64,000 bases of DNA from Adhaeribacter aquaticus DSM 16391 (lineage in GTDB: Bacteria; Bacteroidota; Bacteroidia; Cytophagales; Hymenobacteraceae): contig NZ_KI421517.1 in the NCBI RefSeq assembly GCF_000473365.1, positions 496,001 through 560,000 of the forward strand, given 5' to 3'. Below, one piece after another: positions 45,148-54,614 of the stretch (the stretch's first letter is position 1; each line of letters starts with the position of its first letter). The notes below the pieces were generated by a model. It searched no databases. It saw only the letters and a list, made by a program, of their open reading frames with translations, and was not told where the DNA came from. Both the position numbers and the translations under genes were made by a program.

Positions 45148-45804
45148 ATGAAAAAATTATTCTTTTTATTAATAGCAGGTTTAAGTGCAACTTTTGCACA
45201 AGCTCAATCATCCCCAAAAATCGGATTTAAAATTGGTGCTAACTACTCTAATATTTCAGGTGACTTACAACACCAGAATATTTACAGCAACAAGTTAGGT
45301 TTTGTGGGTGGTATTACCACAAGCTTTCCACTAGCTTCTGATGGTTTTATTTCCATTAATCCGGAAATTCTTTTTTCTCAAAAAGGTTATCAGTACCGCG
45401 ATGAGGAATTTACTAACACCTCTGGACAAAGAATTAAAATGAAAGGTGATGTAGGATATAACTATATTGATGTACCAGTACTTTTAAAAGTTAAAGCGGG
45501 TGGTTTATTCTTCGAAGGTGGTCCACTGGGATCTTATTTACTAGGCATTAAAGATAACGTCGAAACGAAGGTTAATGACCAAAGCTTTGAAAGAACCACT
45601 ACAGTAAGCAAAAATGGCTTAACTAAGTTTGAAGTAGGATATGCTGCCGGTGTTGGCTATATGCTTCCTGTTGGGGTAAGCTTAGGTGTTCGTTATAATG
45701 GCAGCATCAGCCGTCTTGCTAACGACAATAACAATAACAACTTAATGAACGCCCGTCATTCATTATTCCAGGCATCTTTAGGTTATACTTTAGGTGGCAA
45801 ATAA
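45148..45804 (+). CDS. Outer-membrane beta-barrel (porin-family) protein
   Basis: The ATG at 45148 starts a signal peptide (MKKLFFLLIAGLSATFAQAQ) and gives 218 residues. The rest is an eight- to ten-strand barrel pattern: KIGFKIGANYSNISGDL, VGGITTSFPLASDGFISINP, YNYIDVPVLLKVKAGGLFFEG and VGVSLGVRYNGSISRLA, ending in LFQASLGYTLGGK. This is the PorT/OMP_b-brl type common in the phylum; its role is unknown. It is a single gene ending at a good terminator. Confidence 0.88.
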   Translation: MKKLFFLLIAGLSATFAQAQSSPKIGFKIGANYSNISGDLQHQNIYSNKLGFVGGITTSFPLASDGFISINPEILFSQKGYQYRDEEFTNTSGQRIKMKGDVGYNYIDVPVLLKVKAGGLFFEGGPLGSYLLGIKDNVETKVNDQSFERTTTVSKNGLTKFEVGYAAGVGYMLPVGVSLGVRYNGSISRLANDNNNNNLMNARHSLFQASLGYTLGGK

Positions 45805-45822
45805 TTAACTGTAACCATTTAC

Positions 45823-45860
45823 AAAAAGACCTTGCCTGGTAATTTAAGCAAGGTCTTTTT
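45823..45860 (+). terminator. Terminator of the barrel gene
   Basis: AAAAAGACCTTGC (45823-45835) pairs with GCAAGGTCTTTTT (45848-45860), then TTT. Confidence 0.85.
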
Positions 45861-45983
45861 TTTGCAGCTCCTATTTTTATTTGCTGCTACCAATTGAATA
45901 CTAGTTTACCTGTTGCTCTTATTTTATTGTTGCTTTTTATTGTTGCTTGTAAAGTATTGTACTAGCCTTTGTGGGAGCGGGTT

Positions 45984-46022
45984 AAAAAGAAAAGGCTGCC
46001 TTATAGGCAGCCTTTTCTTTTT
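45984..46022 (-). terminator. Terminator of the SirB1-like gene, AAGGCTGCC core
   Basis: Stem at 45984-46000 and 46006-46022 (17 bp) around TTATA, core AAAAGGCTGCC. It lies eight bases beyond the stop at 46030, with T-runs on both sides. Confidence 0.8.
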
Positions 46023-46029
46023 CAATTAC

Positions 46030-46917
46030 TTATTCTTCATCGTTTTCATCGCCATCCTCCCCAGGCTGCGAGGCTGATGTTGGTTCGTCCGTAATCACGT
46101 CCAGCAATTTATTAACTTCTACTGCCTTCTCCGCTTCGTTCAGTTTTTCAAAAGAAAGAGCTAAATTACGTAATGCCCGTTTTACAATATCTAAATTAGA
46201 ACAAGGTTCATAAAAAATATCAACCGGGTTAAGATTAAGCTGTAGGATATAATTATCAATATCGCCTTTAGACAACATTAATCCTTTATTGTAGACATTA
46301 ATGTAGAACTGCAAATTGTCCTGTTTGTAAGTAAGGACAAATAAGTTAGGCAAATTTACTCCAAAGATCGGCAGGTTAAGCTTTTGTGCAATGGTCAAAT
46401 AAATAACACATAAGGTAAGCGGGTTGCCTCGTTTCGTTTCCAAAGCCAGGTGCAACATAGAATTTGCCGGTGAATGGAAATTTTTGGTATTGGCTGAGAA
46501 CTTATAAAGCTTAAACAATACATGATTCAGGGCTTTTATTTGATCATACGGATGCATATCGGGTTTAACATGCAACCAGGCTTCATAATAAATCTGATCC
46601 AAGGTTTTGTTTATATTCTCAATGGAGGCATCCGGGTATTGATAAGTATTTACTAACCACATCCCTTCAATCAAATTCTCAGCTCCGCTTTCTTTCCAGG
46701 CTTTAAGCTTACTGGTAAGGCCGTCATACTGCAATTTATGAATCAGCTCCTCAATCTTTTTCTGTACTTCCGGGTTCAGGCTTTCTTCCCACTCTTCTTC
46801 CAGAAAAGGAATTATAGGTTCTCCTAAGGATACTATTTTTTCCTCTACATGCGATGCAATGTTTTCATCTTCATCTTCCAGTAAGGAAATTAATGCCTTT
46901 ATCTCTTTATTTGTCAC
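46030..46917 (-). CDS. SirB1/transglutaminase-like family protein
   Basis: About 295 residues if started at the GTG at 46915-46917, since no in-frame ATG precedes the conserved region. The N-terminal half is helical with EEEWEESLNPEVQKKIEEL and LKAWKESGAENLIEGMWLVN. The transglutaminase-like part reads HVLFKLYKFSANTKNFHSPA, SMLHLALETKRGNPLTLCVI and YLTIAQKLNLPIFGVNLP. The C-terminus (KRALRNLALSFEKLNEAEK) is a TPR-like helical pair and a very acidic tail. The family's function is unclear. An upstream non-ATG extension exists and is possible but less likely. Confidence 0.8.
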   Translation of the reverse strand: MTNKEIKALISLLEDEDENIASHVEEKIVSLGEPIIPFLEEEWEESLNPEVQKKIEELIHKLQYDGLTSKLKAWKESGAENLIEGMWLVNTYQYPDASIENINKTLDQIYYEAWLHVKPDMHPYDQIKALNHVLFKLYKFSANTKNFHSPANSMLHLALETKRGNPLTLCVIYLTIAQKLNLPIFGVNLPNLFVLTYKQDNLQFYINVYNKGLMLSKGDIDNYILQLNLNPVDIFYEPCSNLDIVKRALRNLALSFEKLNEAEKAVEVNKLLDVITDEPTSASQPGEDGDENDEE

Positions 46918-46965
46918 TATCTTAAATAAAAGTTTACAATTATAATTTATGAGCGGAGAATACAA

Positions 46966-47322
46966 CTAGGTCGTTCTTCCTATAAAATATATTGTTAATG
47001 CTATCAAAGTTATTCCTACAATTATTTATATGCAGAAAGTATTGCCAAATTTCTAAATTTTAAATTCTAAATTCTAATTTATTTAATGCCCCCGGCACCC
47101 TTTTCCTAAACATTCTTTTACTCCAGGTAATAAAATTACGCTGAAGCCTCCGCTGAAATTGGATTTCTAATATTCAGTTTTACCTGTAATAAACTCACCT
47201 TGTACCTGGCAGTTTTATTTACTACTTATGGACCCAGCTACACCATAACTCTATGGAATAAAAAATCCGCATGAAGCGGATTAATTATTATAGCTTTAAT
47301 TAGAATCAGAGAAAAGACACCA
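46966..47322. other. Intergenic region, AT-rich, with a terminator
   Basis: About 357 bases with no gene. It contains a tract of imperfect AATTCTAAAT repeats (about 47055-47085) and a hairpin near its right end. No promoter box is seen. Confidence 0.4.
47264..47282 (-). terminator. Terminator of the MCE gene
   Basis: AATCCGC (47264-47270) pairs with GCGGATT (47276-47282); on the minus strand the hairpin is followed by TTTTTTATT. It lies 40 bases beyond the stop at 47323. Confidence 0.7.
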
Positions 47323-48333
47323 CTATTTATCTACTTCATTTACCACGCCCGTATTTTCTACTGTATTGGCATTTTTTACTTTAGTAGCTGTTTTTACATT
47401 TTCAGCTTTATTTACTTTTGTTCCTCCCCCTATTAAAGAGAAATGTACATAACGTTTCGGATTCGCTTTAAAATCTTTCAGAAGGGCATTCAGGCTCTCG
47501 GTAGAAGCATTCATATTGGCATACAAAGAATCATCATTCATTAATTTACCAACTGTTCCGTTATTCTGGTTAAACTTATTAATAGCATTTTGTGCCTCTA
47601 AAACAGTAGCATTCAGCTCACGGACCGTAGCATTAATAGGTGTGGTTTTTAATGAATCAGTAATTTGGGTAAGGTTGGTAGCTAATTTATCAAACTTATG
47701 TTCTGTTACATTTAATGCCGCACTAAGCTCCGCCATATTTGAGGTAATAGCATTTATATTTCTTTGATTAGATAATAACATGCTCCTAACCATTTCGGTA
47801 GTAGCCTGGGTATTAAGAATAGTAGCCCGTATGCTTTTTTTAGCATCTTCATTGAAAAAGGCATTTAATTTAAGTAAAGTAGAATCTACTTTGCCTAAAA
47901 CGGGCATAGCCTTAGCCGTTAACATATCAGTTAAACTCTGCTGCACATAGGATATTAAAGTTTCGCCGCCTTGATATTCTTTTGAATTGGGGCGCACATA
48001 TAAGGTAATGGCTTTGCCACCTAATAAATCACTGCTGGCTAAGGTAGCAATAGTAGAATCGCCTATTGGAATTTCCTTATTTATATTTAAGGCAACTTTA
48101 ATACGGTGCTTTGGTTCGGGCATAATTTGCATATTCTCCACCAAACCCACATGAACGCCATTTAAAATAACCGGACTCGAGACTGTTAAGCCATCAACAT
48201 TCTCGTAAATAACATAAAACTTCCTGGTAGAAGTGAAAAAATCGGTTCCTTTCAAGAAAAGATAACCGAAATATAGGGATCCAAGTGCAACTACACCTAG
48301 CAGAGCAACTTTTACTTCTTTGGATATTCTCAC
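47323..48333 (-). CDS. MlaD/MCE-family protein
   Basis: 336 residues starting at a GTG (48331-48333). An N-terminal membrane helix (VKVALLGVVALGSLYFGYLF) tethers the protein. The MCE domain (about 38-115) reads FYVIYENVDGLTVSSPVILN, GVHVGLVENMQIMPE and IKVALNINKEIPIGDSTIATL. A long helical region with asparagines and alanines follows (AINKFNQNNGTVGKLMNDD). MCE proteins form hexameric lipid-transport channels between the membranes. It is 23 bases from the amidase gene on the same strand, so the two are likely co-transcribed. No other Mla genes are in view. Confidence 0.9.
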   Translation of the reverse strand: MRISKEVKVALLGVVALGSLYFGYLFLKGTDFFTSTRKFYVIYENVDGLTVSSPVILNGVHVGLVENMQIMPEPKHRIKVALNINKEIPIGDSTIATLASSDLLGGKAITLYVRPNSKEYQGGETLISYVQQSLTDMLTAKAMPVLGKVDSTLLKLNAFFNEDAKKSIRATILNTQATTEMVRSMLLSNQRNINAITSNMAELSAALNVTEHKFDKLATNLTQITDSLKTTPINATVRELNATVLEAQNAINKFNQNNGTVGKLMNDDSLYANMNASTESLNALLKDFKANPKRYVHFSLIGGGTKVNKAENVKTATKVKNANTVENTGVVNEVDK

Positions 48334-48356
48334 GTAAGTAGGGTCAAAAGATTGTT

Positions 48357-49163
48357 TTAATTCATGGCTTCGAGTTCTTGCTTATACTCTTTAAAAGCCT
48401 TGTATATACCTGTTGCAATATACGATTGCCCGGATTTATCGTTTAGATATTTTTCTTCTGCCGGATTAGTAAGAAAACCTATTTCAATTAAGGCACTTGG
48501 CATGGCTGATTTCCATAGCACAATGAAACCTGCCTGTTTTACCCCGCGGCTATTTCGGCCTAAGGTATTTTTAAAATAATGCTGTACTTTCTGCGCAAAC
48601 CGCAAACTATTATCCATGTAAGCGCTCTGGTACAAACTCATTAATATATGACTTTGAGGAGACCTTGGATCAAAGCCATCATAATTTTTCTGGTAATTAT
48701 CTTCCTTTAAAATAACCGAGTTCTCCCGGTTAGCTACCTGTAAATTACTGTTGGTTTTATGTAAACCCATGGTATAGGTTTCGGTGCCAAAGGCAGTAGA
48801 AGGCCCTGAGTTACAATGGATAGAAATAAATAGATCAGCACCATTCTTATTAGCTATCCCGGCCCGGTCGATTAACTCCACAAACGTGTTGGTTTTCCGG
48901 GTATAAACTACTTTTACATCCGGCAAATTGTGTTCTATTTCGTTCCCTAATTCCAAAGCTACTTTGAGGGCTACATCTGCTTCATGGGCAGAACCACCCC
49001 GGCAACCAATATCTTTCCCCCCGTGTCCGGCATCAATGACCACTGTCCGGACCTTTCCGTCTTTGCTTCCGGAAGGTTGAAAACTACTGATTATAAAAAA
49101 GATGAGGAGGAAAGAAAAGCAAACAATATTTTTCACAACATTCGTTTCTTTAGTGCTAATCAT
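48357..49163 (-). CDS. amiC: N-acetylmuramoyl-L-alanine amidase (Amidase_3)
   Basis: 268 residues with an N-terminal hydrophobic signal region (NIVCFSFLLIFFIISSF). The zinc ligands of the Amidase_3 domain are in TVVIDAGHGGKDIGCRGGSA, HEADVALKVAL, LFISIHCNSGPST and ALIEIGFLTNPAEE. It cuts the stem peptide from peptidoglycan, typically at division. It is the first gene of the amidase-MCE pair. Its start lies within a compact divergent promoter region shared with the lptD gene on the opposite strand. Named amiC by general family resemblance only. Confidence 0.92.
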   Translation of the reverse strand: MISTKETNVVKNIVCFSFLLIFFIISSFQPSGSKDGKVRTVVIDAGHGGKDIGCRGGSAHEADVALKVALELGNEIEHNLPDVKVVYTRKTNTFVELIDRAGIANKNGADLFISIHCNSGPSTAFGTETYTMGLHKTNSNLQVANRENSVILKEDNYQKNYDGFDPRSPQSHILMSLYQSAYMDNSLRFAQKVQHYFKNTLGRNSRGVKQAGFIVLWKSAMPSALIEIGFLTNPAEEKYLNDKSGQSYIATGIYKAFKEYKQELEAMN

Positions 49164-51915
49164 ATTAACTTTGCAAAAATATATAAAATTTACGTTTATT
49201 CTGAAAAGATTACCATCCGCCTTGAGGATTTTACTGTTGTTGCAAGTGGTATGGCTTTCTGGATCTGGGGTCTTTGCTCAAAATACCACCAGACCTGTTA
49301 CACCCCCAACTGCTCCTACTATTACTAATAATCAGGCTGTTGTCCGGTTGCCTGCCGATAGCGCCAAAACCAGAAAAGACTCTATTCAGGGAGACATTAC
49401 AACTACTATAAAATATTCTGCCAGAGACTCTATTGTTTTTGATGTAGCAAAAAAAGTAGTGAATATGTATGGCGACGCCAATATTAACTATGGCGACCTA
49501 ACAATAAAGGCTGCTAAAACCATTATCAATTATAATACCAACCTTGTTTCTGCCTACGGCACCCAGGACTCTACGGGCAAAGCTATAGGAACTCCTGTTT
49601 TCAGGCAAGGTGCCGAAACCTACACGGCCACCCAGATGGATTATAATTTTAAAAGTAAAAAAGGGAAAATTAACGGAGTAGTAACCCGTCAGGGAGAAGG
49701 TTTCCTGCATGCAGAAATTGTTAAAAGAAATCCAGATGAAAGCATATTTGGTGCCCATGCCCGCTACACCACCTGTGATTTGCCCCACCCGCACTTTTAT
49801 ATAAATGCTCCTAAAATAAAAGCCATACCAGGCAAAAAAATATTTACGGGTCCTTTTAACCTCGTTTTTGCTGACATTCCTACGCCACTTGGCTTTTTAT
49901 TTGGTTATTTCCCAACACCAAGCAAAAAACGAAGTACCGGGTCTTCAGGAGTAATAATTCCAACCTTTGGTGAAACCCGGCAAAGAGGCTTTTATTTACG
50001 ACAAGGAGGTTATTATTTAGCTTTAAATGAATATATAGGTATGCAGTTGCTGGGCGATATCTATTCTTTTGGAAGCTGGGGGGCCTCATTCAACACCAAT
50101 TACTCCAAACGCTATTCGTACCAAGGTAATTTTCGGGTTGATTATACTGCTTTTAAGTCACAAAACACCCCCACCAACAGTTTAATTGATGCTAATTCAA
50201 CTTTTGCCCGGCAGGAACCCAAGTCATTCTGGATTAGCTGGAACCACTCGCCCGGAGCAAAACCAGGCGGAAAGTTCTCAGCAAGTGTGCGGGCAGGTAG
50301 TACTTTCTATAACCAACAAAATCAATTCAATAATCCGGCAGCGGCTTTATCGGGCTCGTTTAGTTCATCGGTACAATACCAATTTGCTAACCCTAATTCG
50401 CCGGTTACCTTTACCGTATCAGCTTTGCATGACCAAAATGTTAGCACCAAGGTCATGAACTTAACTTTGCCACAGGTAAACTTTGCTGTAAACCGCCAGT
50501 ATCTGTTCCGGCCAATATTAGGGAGCAGTCCCAGAAACCCAATTCTTCAGAACCTGGCAGATATAGCTATTGCTTATAACATGACTGCCAGTAACCGCCT
50601 TACCAATAATATTACTGGTGGCTCTACTTTAAGCGGCGTAAATTTAATCGGAAGTCCGGCTGGAAACCGGGTTTTACCTATTAACCCGAATAACTTCGCC
50701 ATGATCCTTAAGAATGGCCAGTTTGGAGCGCAGCACAACCTGCCAATAACTATGAACAGCATTCGGTTATTCAGGTATTTCAGTTTGTCTCCGGGTGTTT
50801 CTTATAGTGCCACCACATACTTAAAACAATTAAACTATACTTACATAAATGAAGCTAATGCTATCCGGATTGACACTCTTAACAAATTTAGTGTAGCGAG
50901 TGTGTATAGTGCCAATGCGAGTTTAACTACTCGTATTTATGGTATGGCTAATTTTAACGGAGAACGCTTAAAAGCTATCCGGCATCAGCTTACGCCCTTT
51001 GCCTCTTACAGCTACAGCCCTGATCTAGTCAATAAATACTCGCAGCCTGTACAATTAAGCGACATTGTAAACAGCACTACCGGTTATGTACCTACCCAAT
51101 TTTTATCGAGGTACAACAATTTCCTGTTTGGCACACCAAGCGCTGGCCGCCAGAGTGTTGTTTCCTTTGGTATCCAGAATCAGGTAGAGGCAAAAATGAA
51201 ACCAAAAGGTGATACAGCTTCTACCTTTGAAAAAGTGAGTTTGATTGACAACTTTAGTATTTCGGGTGGCTATAATTTTGCAGCGGATTCCTTCCAGTTA
51301 CAACCCTTGAATGCCCAATTCAGAACCACTTTATTTAAAAGAGTAAACATATTTTCCAGCGCCAACCTGGACCCATACCAGGTTAATTCGCAGGGACGAA
51401 GATTAGACCGGTTAATGATAAACGAAAGTAGTTTAAGATTTGCCCGCCTTACTTCTGCTAACGTAAACGTTGACTTTGAATTGAATCCGGAAGCTATCCG
51501 GGGAAAGCGACAAGCTCCTACTACCAACCGCCCGTCGCTGGAAACGGATGTACGTTTGCAGGATCAATATGTAGACTTCAGTATACCGTGGACGCTCCGG
51601 TTAAATTTTCAAGGTAGCTATTTTGCAGCCACTACTCTGGGAGCCAGACCCAATGTAGCTAAGACAGTTGGTATTGATGGTTCTTTGAATTTAACTGAAA
51701 AATGGAAGATTCGGTACAGCTCTAATTATGACTTCCAAAATAAAACAATTGCCTATACCAGTGTTAATATAGATCGTGATCTGCATTGCTGGACTATGAG
51801 TATTATGTGGGTTCCTTTTGGACGATTCCAGTCTTACTCTATTAATATTAACGCCCGGGCCTCCATTCTTCGGGACTTAAAATTATCAAAACGTAATACT
51901 CCTTTCCAGCGATAA
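49102..51915 (+). CDS. lptD: LptD-like outer-membrane LPS assembly protein
   Basis: Up to 937 residues. The given ATG overlaps the divergent amidase gene by 62 bases; an alternative TTG at 49222 would give a clean signal peptide, MRILLLLQVVWLSGSGVFA, and fits the -7 box at 49166 better. The region after the signal is an OstA-like beta-jellyroll (IVFDVAKKVVNMYGDANIN, MDYNFKSKKGKINGVVTRQG, then ARYTTCDLPHPHFYINAPKI), and the rest is a long barrel (LSPGVSYSATTYLK). This is the Bacteroidota LptD, which inserts LPS into the outer membrane. Cysteines are few, so disulfide maturation as in Escherichia coli is not evident. Confidence 0.88.
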   Translation: MRRKEKQTIFFTTFVSLVLIILTLQKYIKFTFILKRLPSALRILLLLQVVWLSGSGVFAQNTTRPVTPPTAPTITNNQAVVRLPADSAKTRKDSIQGDITTTIKYSARDSIVFDVAKKVVNMYGDANINYGDLTIKAAKTIINYNTNLVSAYGTQDSTGKAIGTPVFRQGAETYTATQMDYNFKSKKGKINGVVTRQGEGFLHAEIVKRNPDESIFGAHARYTTCDLPHPHFYINAPKIKAIPGKKIFTGPFNLVFADIPTPLGFLFGYFPTPSKKRSTGSSGVIIPTFGETRQRGFYLRQGGYYLALNEYIGMQLLGDIYSFGSWGASFNTNYSKRYSYQGNFRVDYTAFKSQNTPTNSLIDANSTFARQEPKSFWISWNHSPGAKPGGKFSASVRAGSTFYNQQNQFNNPAAALSGSFSSSVQYQFANPNSPVTFTVSALHDQNVSTKVMNLTLPQVNFAVNRQYLFRPILGSSPRNPILQNLADIAIAYNMTASNRLTNNITGGSTLSGVNLIGSPAGNRVLPINPNNFAMILKNGQFGAQHNLPITMNSIRLFRYFSLSPGVSYSATTYLKQLNYTYINEANAIRIDTLNKFSVASVYSANASLTTRIYGMANFNGERLKAIRHQLTPFASYSYSPDLVNKYSQPVQLSDIVNSTTGYVPTQFLSRYNNFLFGTPSAGRQSVVSFGIQNQVEAKMKPKGDTASTFEKVSLIDNFSISGGYNFAADSFQLQPLNAQFRTTLFKRVNIFSSANLDPYQVNSQGRRLDRLMINESSLRFARLTSANVNVDFELNPEAIRGKRQAPTTNRPSLETDVRLQDQYVDFSIPWTLRLNFQGSYFAATTLGARPNVAKTVGIDGSLNLTEKWKIRYSSNYDFQNKTIAYTSVNIDRDLHCWTMSIMWVPFGRFQSYSININARASILRDLKLSKRNTPFQR
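49166..49181. promoter_or_regulatory. Overlapping divergent -7 boxes between amidase and lptD
   Basis: TAACTTTG (49166-49173, plus) and, on the minus strand, TATTTTTG (49174-49181) abut in TAACTTTGCAAAAATA. The boxes face each other, with transcription start points about 49180 (plus) and 49167 (minus), so expression of the two genes may be mutually exclusive. Confidence 0.5.
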
Positions 51916-51970
51916 TTTTGTTACTGGAATAAAACAGTTGAAATATATTTAAGAATTTAATCATAATTTT

Positions 51971-52000
51971 ACGCCTCTTTTGCAACCAACTAAGAGGCGT
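51971..52000 (+). terminator. Terminator of lptD
   Basis: ACGCCTCTT (51971-51979) pairs with AAGAGGCGT (51992-52000), then a T-run. It lies 56 bases after the stop. Confidence 0.8.
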
Positions 52001-52034
52001 TTTTTATTAAGAATACTTTTATAACCTGAATAAA

Positions 52035-52853
52035 ATGTCTGTACAGAAAAAAGACATCAAGATAATTACCACGCACCAGTTGCAGGCCATGAAAGACCGG
52101 GGCGAAAAAATATCTATGCTTACGGCTTACGATTATTCCATGGCTTCTATTTTAGATGACGCCGGGGTAGATGTTTTATTAGTTGGTGATTCAGCCTCCA
52201 ACGTAATGGCCGGCCACGAAACAACACTACCAATAACCCTGGACCAGATGATTTACCACGCTTCTTCCGTGGTAAGAGCTGTAAGACGAGCCTTTGTAGT
52301 GGTTGATATGCCTTTTGGTTCTTATCAGGGTAACTCTTCTGAAGCTTTACGGTCTGCTATTCGCATCATGAAAGAATCCGGTGCTCATGGTATTAAACTG
52401 GAAGGCGGCAGCGAGATCAAAGATTCAATCATCCGGATTCTCAGCGCCGGCGTACCGGTTATGGGCCATCTAGGACTTACACCTCAGTCCATTTACAAAT
52501 TTGGCACTTACACGGTACGGGCTAAAGAAGAAGAAGAGGCCAATAAACTAATAGAAGACGCCATTTTGTTACAGGAATTAGGTTGCTTTGCCATTGTGTT
52601 GGAAAAGATTCCTTCATCCTTGGCTCAACGAGTGGCGTCGCAATTACACATACCCATAATTGGGATTGGAGCCGGCCCCCACGTAGACGGTCAGGTACTG
52701 GTAACGCACGATTTATTAGGTATCACCAAAGAGTTTAAACCTCGTTTCCTCCGCAGGTACGCCGATTTACATGACATCATGACCAATGCTGTTAGTAATT
52801 ACGTGCAGGATGTAAAGGACCGGAACTTCCCTAATGAAGATGAAGCATATTAG
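52035..52853 (+). CDS. panB: 3-methyl-2-oxobutanoate hydroxymethyltransferase
   Basis: 272 residues. It transfers a hydroxymethyl group from methylene-tetrahydrofolate to 2-oxoisovalerate, the first step toward pantothenate and CoA. Family motifs: [64 protein letters not shown] and [12 protein letters not shown]. The enzyme is a TIM barrel with Mg bound by aspartates in the first and second blocks. The gene lies directly after the lptD terminator, and no other pan gene is present in the window. The next gene, a pseudouridine synthase, is 80 bases downstream. Confidence 0.95.
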   Translation: MSVQKKDIKIITTHQLQAMKDRGEKISMLTAYDYSMASILDDAGVDVLLVGDSASNVMAGHETTLPITLDQMIYHASSVVRAVRRAFVVVDMPFGSYQGNSSEALRSAIRIMKESGAHGIKLEGGSEIKDSIIRILSAGVPVMGHLGLTPQSIYKFGTYTVRAKEEEEANKLIEDAILLQELGCFAIVLEKIPSSLAQRVASQLHIPIIGIGAGPHVDGQVLVTHDLLGITKEFKPRFLRRYADLHDIMTNAVSNYVQDVKDRNFPNEDEAY

Positions 52854-52933
52854 TTTCGGAAGTTACTATCATTTATCCCTTCTATTGGATGCTTAAAGAT
52901 TCAATAAAACACTTATAAACCAGATAGAGGAGA

Positions 52934-53647
52934 ATGGAGAACTTTGTATTACAAGATCATCATATCTTGTATGAAGACAATCATCTGTTAGCTATTAATA
53001 AACCTTCGGGAATATTAGTACAAGGTGACGACACAGGTGATGTTCCACTTTCCGAATTAGCCAAAGACTATATAAGAACCAAATATAATAAGCCCGGTAA
53101 TGTTTTCATGGGCGTTATACACCGCTTGGACCGACCTGTAAGCGGAGTGGTGCTATTGGCTAAAACTTCCAAAGCGCTTTCGCGCATGAATGAGTTATTC
53201 AGGAGTAACAAAACTAAGAAAACCTACCTGGCCATATCTGGAAAGCGTCCGCCTCATGCCAAAGATACATTGATTCATTGGTTAGTAAAAGATGATGCCC
53301 GGAACACCACCAAAGCCTTCGCCAAAGAAAATAAACAGGGGCTTCGGTCAGAGCTAAGTTATAACCTTCTCGCCACTCAAGCCGATTATAATTTATTTAA
53401 AGTTAATCCAGTAACAGGGCGCCCTCACCAAATACGGGTACAATTAGCCTCCCAGGGTTGCCCTATTACCGGTGATCTACGATACGGAGCTCCCACCCCT
53501 ATGCCTGATAAAAGCATTTGCCTGCATGCTTTCCAATTGGAATTTGAGCACCCCATTCAAAAAACACTTCTTACTATTTCGGCGATGCCACCCAATAAGC
53601 AGCCCTGGCAAAACTTTACAAATGAAATTTCAATTTCTCTTAAATGA
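52934..53647 (+). CDS. RluA-family pseudouridine synthase
   Basis: 237 residues. The family signature HRLDRPVSGVVLLAKTSKA contains the catalytic Asp (about residue 65). NHLLAINKPSGILVQGDDTG precedes it and GRPHQIRVQLASQGCPITGD with LRYGAP follows. It isomerises uridine in rRNA or tRNA; the target cannot be assigned from sequence. No S4 domain is present at the N-terminus, so it is a short form. It is likely co-transcribed with panB or from a local promoter. The gene has no clear terminator hairpin. Confidence 0.92.
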   Translation: MENFVLQDHHILYEDNHLLAINKPSGILVQGDDTGDVPLSELAKDYIRTKYNKPGNVFMGVIHRLDRPVSGVVLLAKTSKALSRMNELFRSNKTKKTYLAISGKRPPHAKDTLIHWLVKDDARNTTKAFAKENKQGLRSELSYNLLATQADYNLFKVNPVTGRPHQIRVQLASQGCPITGDLRYGAPTPMPDKSICLHAFQLEFEHPIQKTLLTISAMPPNKQPWQNFTNEISISLK

Positions 53648-53807
53648 AAAAGATGATATTCATCAGTTTCCCAATATTTTTCAGGTAGGAATGCACGTTA
53701 TAATTTAACATGTAGTAGTTTTGTGAACTTAAACCCTGGATTGCTGTTGTAGATGTAGTATTTCAGGTATATCAGACTAAATATTTTATTTTAATTCAAA
53801 TAACCTA

Positions 53808-54542
53808 ATGCCCATTCTAATATTTTTTGTAGCTCACTGGTACCTTTCTTTGTTTGTTCAAACATTTTACTTACATCGTTACGCGGCGCATAAAATGTTC
53901 ACTATGAACAAATTCTGGGAGCGTTTTTTCTTCTTCCTGACATACGCTTCGCAAGGCTCTTCTTTTTTATCGCCCCGCGCCTATGCTGTATTACATCGGA
54001 TGCACCACGCTTTTAGCGACACTGAACGTGATCCACATTCTCCGCATTTTTCAAACAATGCTTTTTCCATGATGTGGAAAACAAAAAATATTTACAATGA
54101 TGTATTAAACAAAAGAGTTGAAACGGAAGCACGTTTTGAAGGCAACTATCCATTATGGGATGGGCTGGAAAAATTTGGCGATACTAAATTTTCCCGTTTA
54201 GGCTGGGGTACTCTTTACACCCTTTTTTATATTCAGTTTGCTACCCATTGGTGGATGTTCTTGTTATTACCATTACACTTTTTAATGGGCCCATTGCACG
54301 GAGCCATTGTAAACTGGAGTGGTCATAAATATGGCTATCAGAATTTTGACAACCATGACAAATCTAGAAATTCTTTATTCTTTGATTTTCTAACTGGTGG
54401 TGAATTGTTCCAGAACAACCATCATAAATTACCAAACCGGGTAAACTTCGGGGTAAAATGGTGGGAAGTTGATCCTACCTATCCTGTTATTTGGACACTT
54501 GATAAACTTAGAATCATACGTTTGAAAAAAGTACACGCTTAA
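53808..54542 (+). CDS. Acyl-CoA/fatty-acid desaturase
   Basis: 244 residues with membrane helices. Diiron histidine clusters of the stearoyl-CoA desaturase type are visible: HRYAAHKMF, VLHRMHHAFSDTERDPHSPH, and GELFQNNHHKLPNRVNFGV (QNNHH instead of HNNHH). The enzyme inserts a double bond in fatty acyl chains to adjust membrane fluidity. It is short but has the complete set of clusters. A promoter is not obvious in the 160-base upstream region. It ends at a good terminator. Confidence 0.93.
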   Translation: MPILIFFVAHWYLSLFVQTFYLHRYAAHKMFTMNKFWERFFFFLTYASQGSSFLSPRAYAVLHRMHHAFSDTERDPHSPHFSNNAFSMMWKTKNIYNDVLNKRVETEARFEGNYPLWDGLEKFGDTKFSRLGWGTLYTLFYIQFATHWWMFLLLPLHFLMGPLHGAIVNWSGHKYGYQNFDNHDKSRNSLFFDFLTGGELFQNNHHKLPNRVNFGVKWWEVDPTYPVIWTLDKLRIIRLKKVHA

Positions 54543-54578
54543 ACTTCCCAAACTAAACAACTTATTTTTATACAATAT

Positions 54579-54611
54579 AAGATCTTACCAGGGCTCACCA
54601 GGTAAGATCTT
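54579..54611 (+). terminator. Terminator of the desaturase gene
   Basis: AAGATCTTACC (54579-54589) pairs with GGTAAGATCTT (54601-54611), then TTTTTT. Confidence 0.85.
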
Positions 54612-54614
54612 TTT

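Noticed and set aside
46966-47322. The AATTCTAAAT-like tract as a CRISPR or satellite repeat
   Set aside because: The units are short, imperfect and without spacers. It is better explained as AT-rich intergenic DNA.
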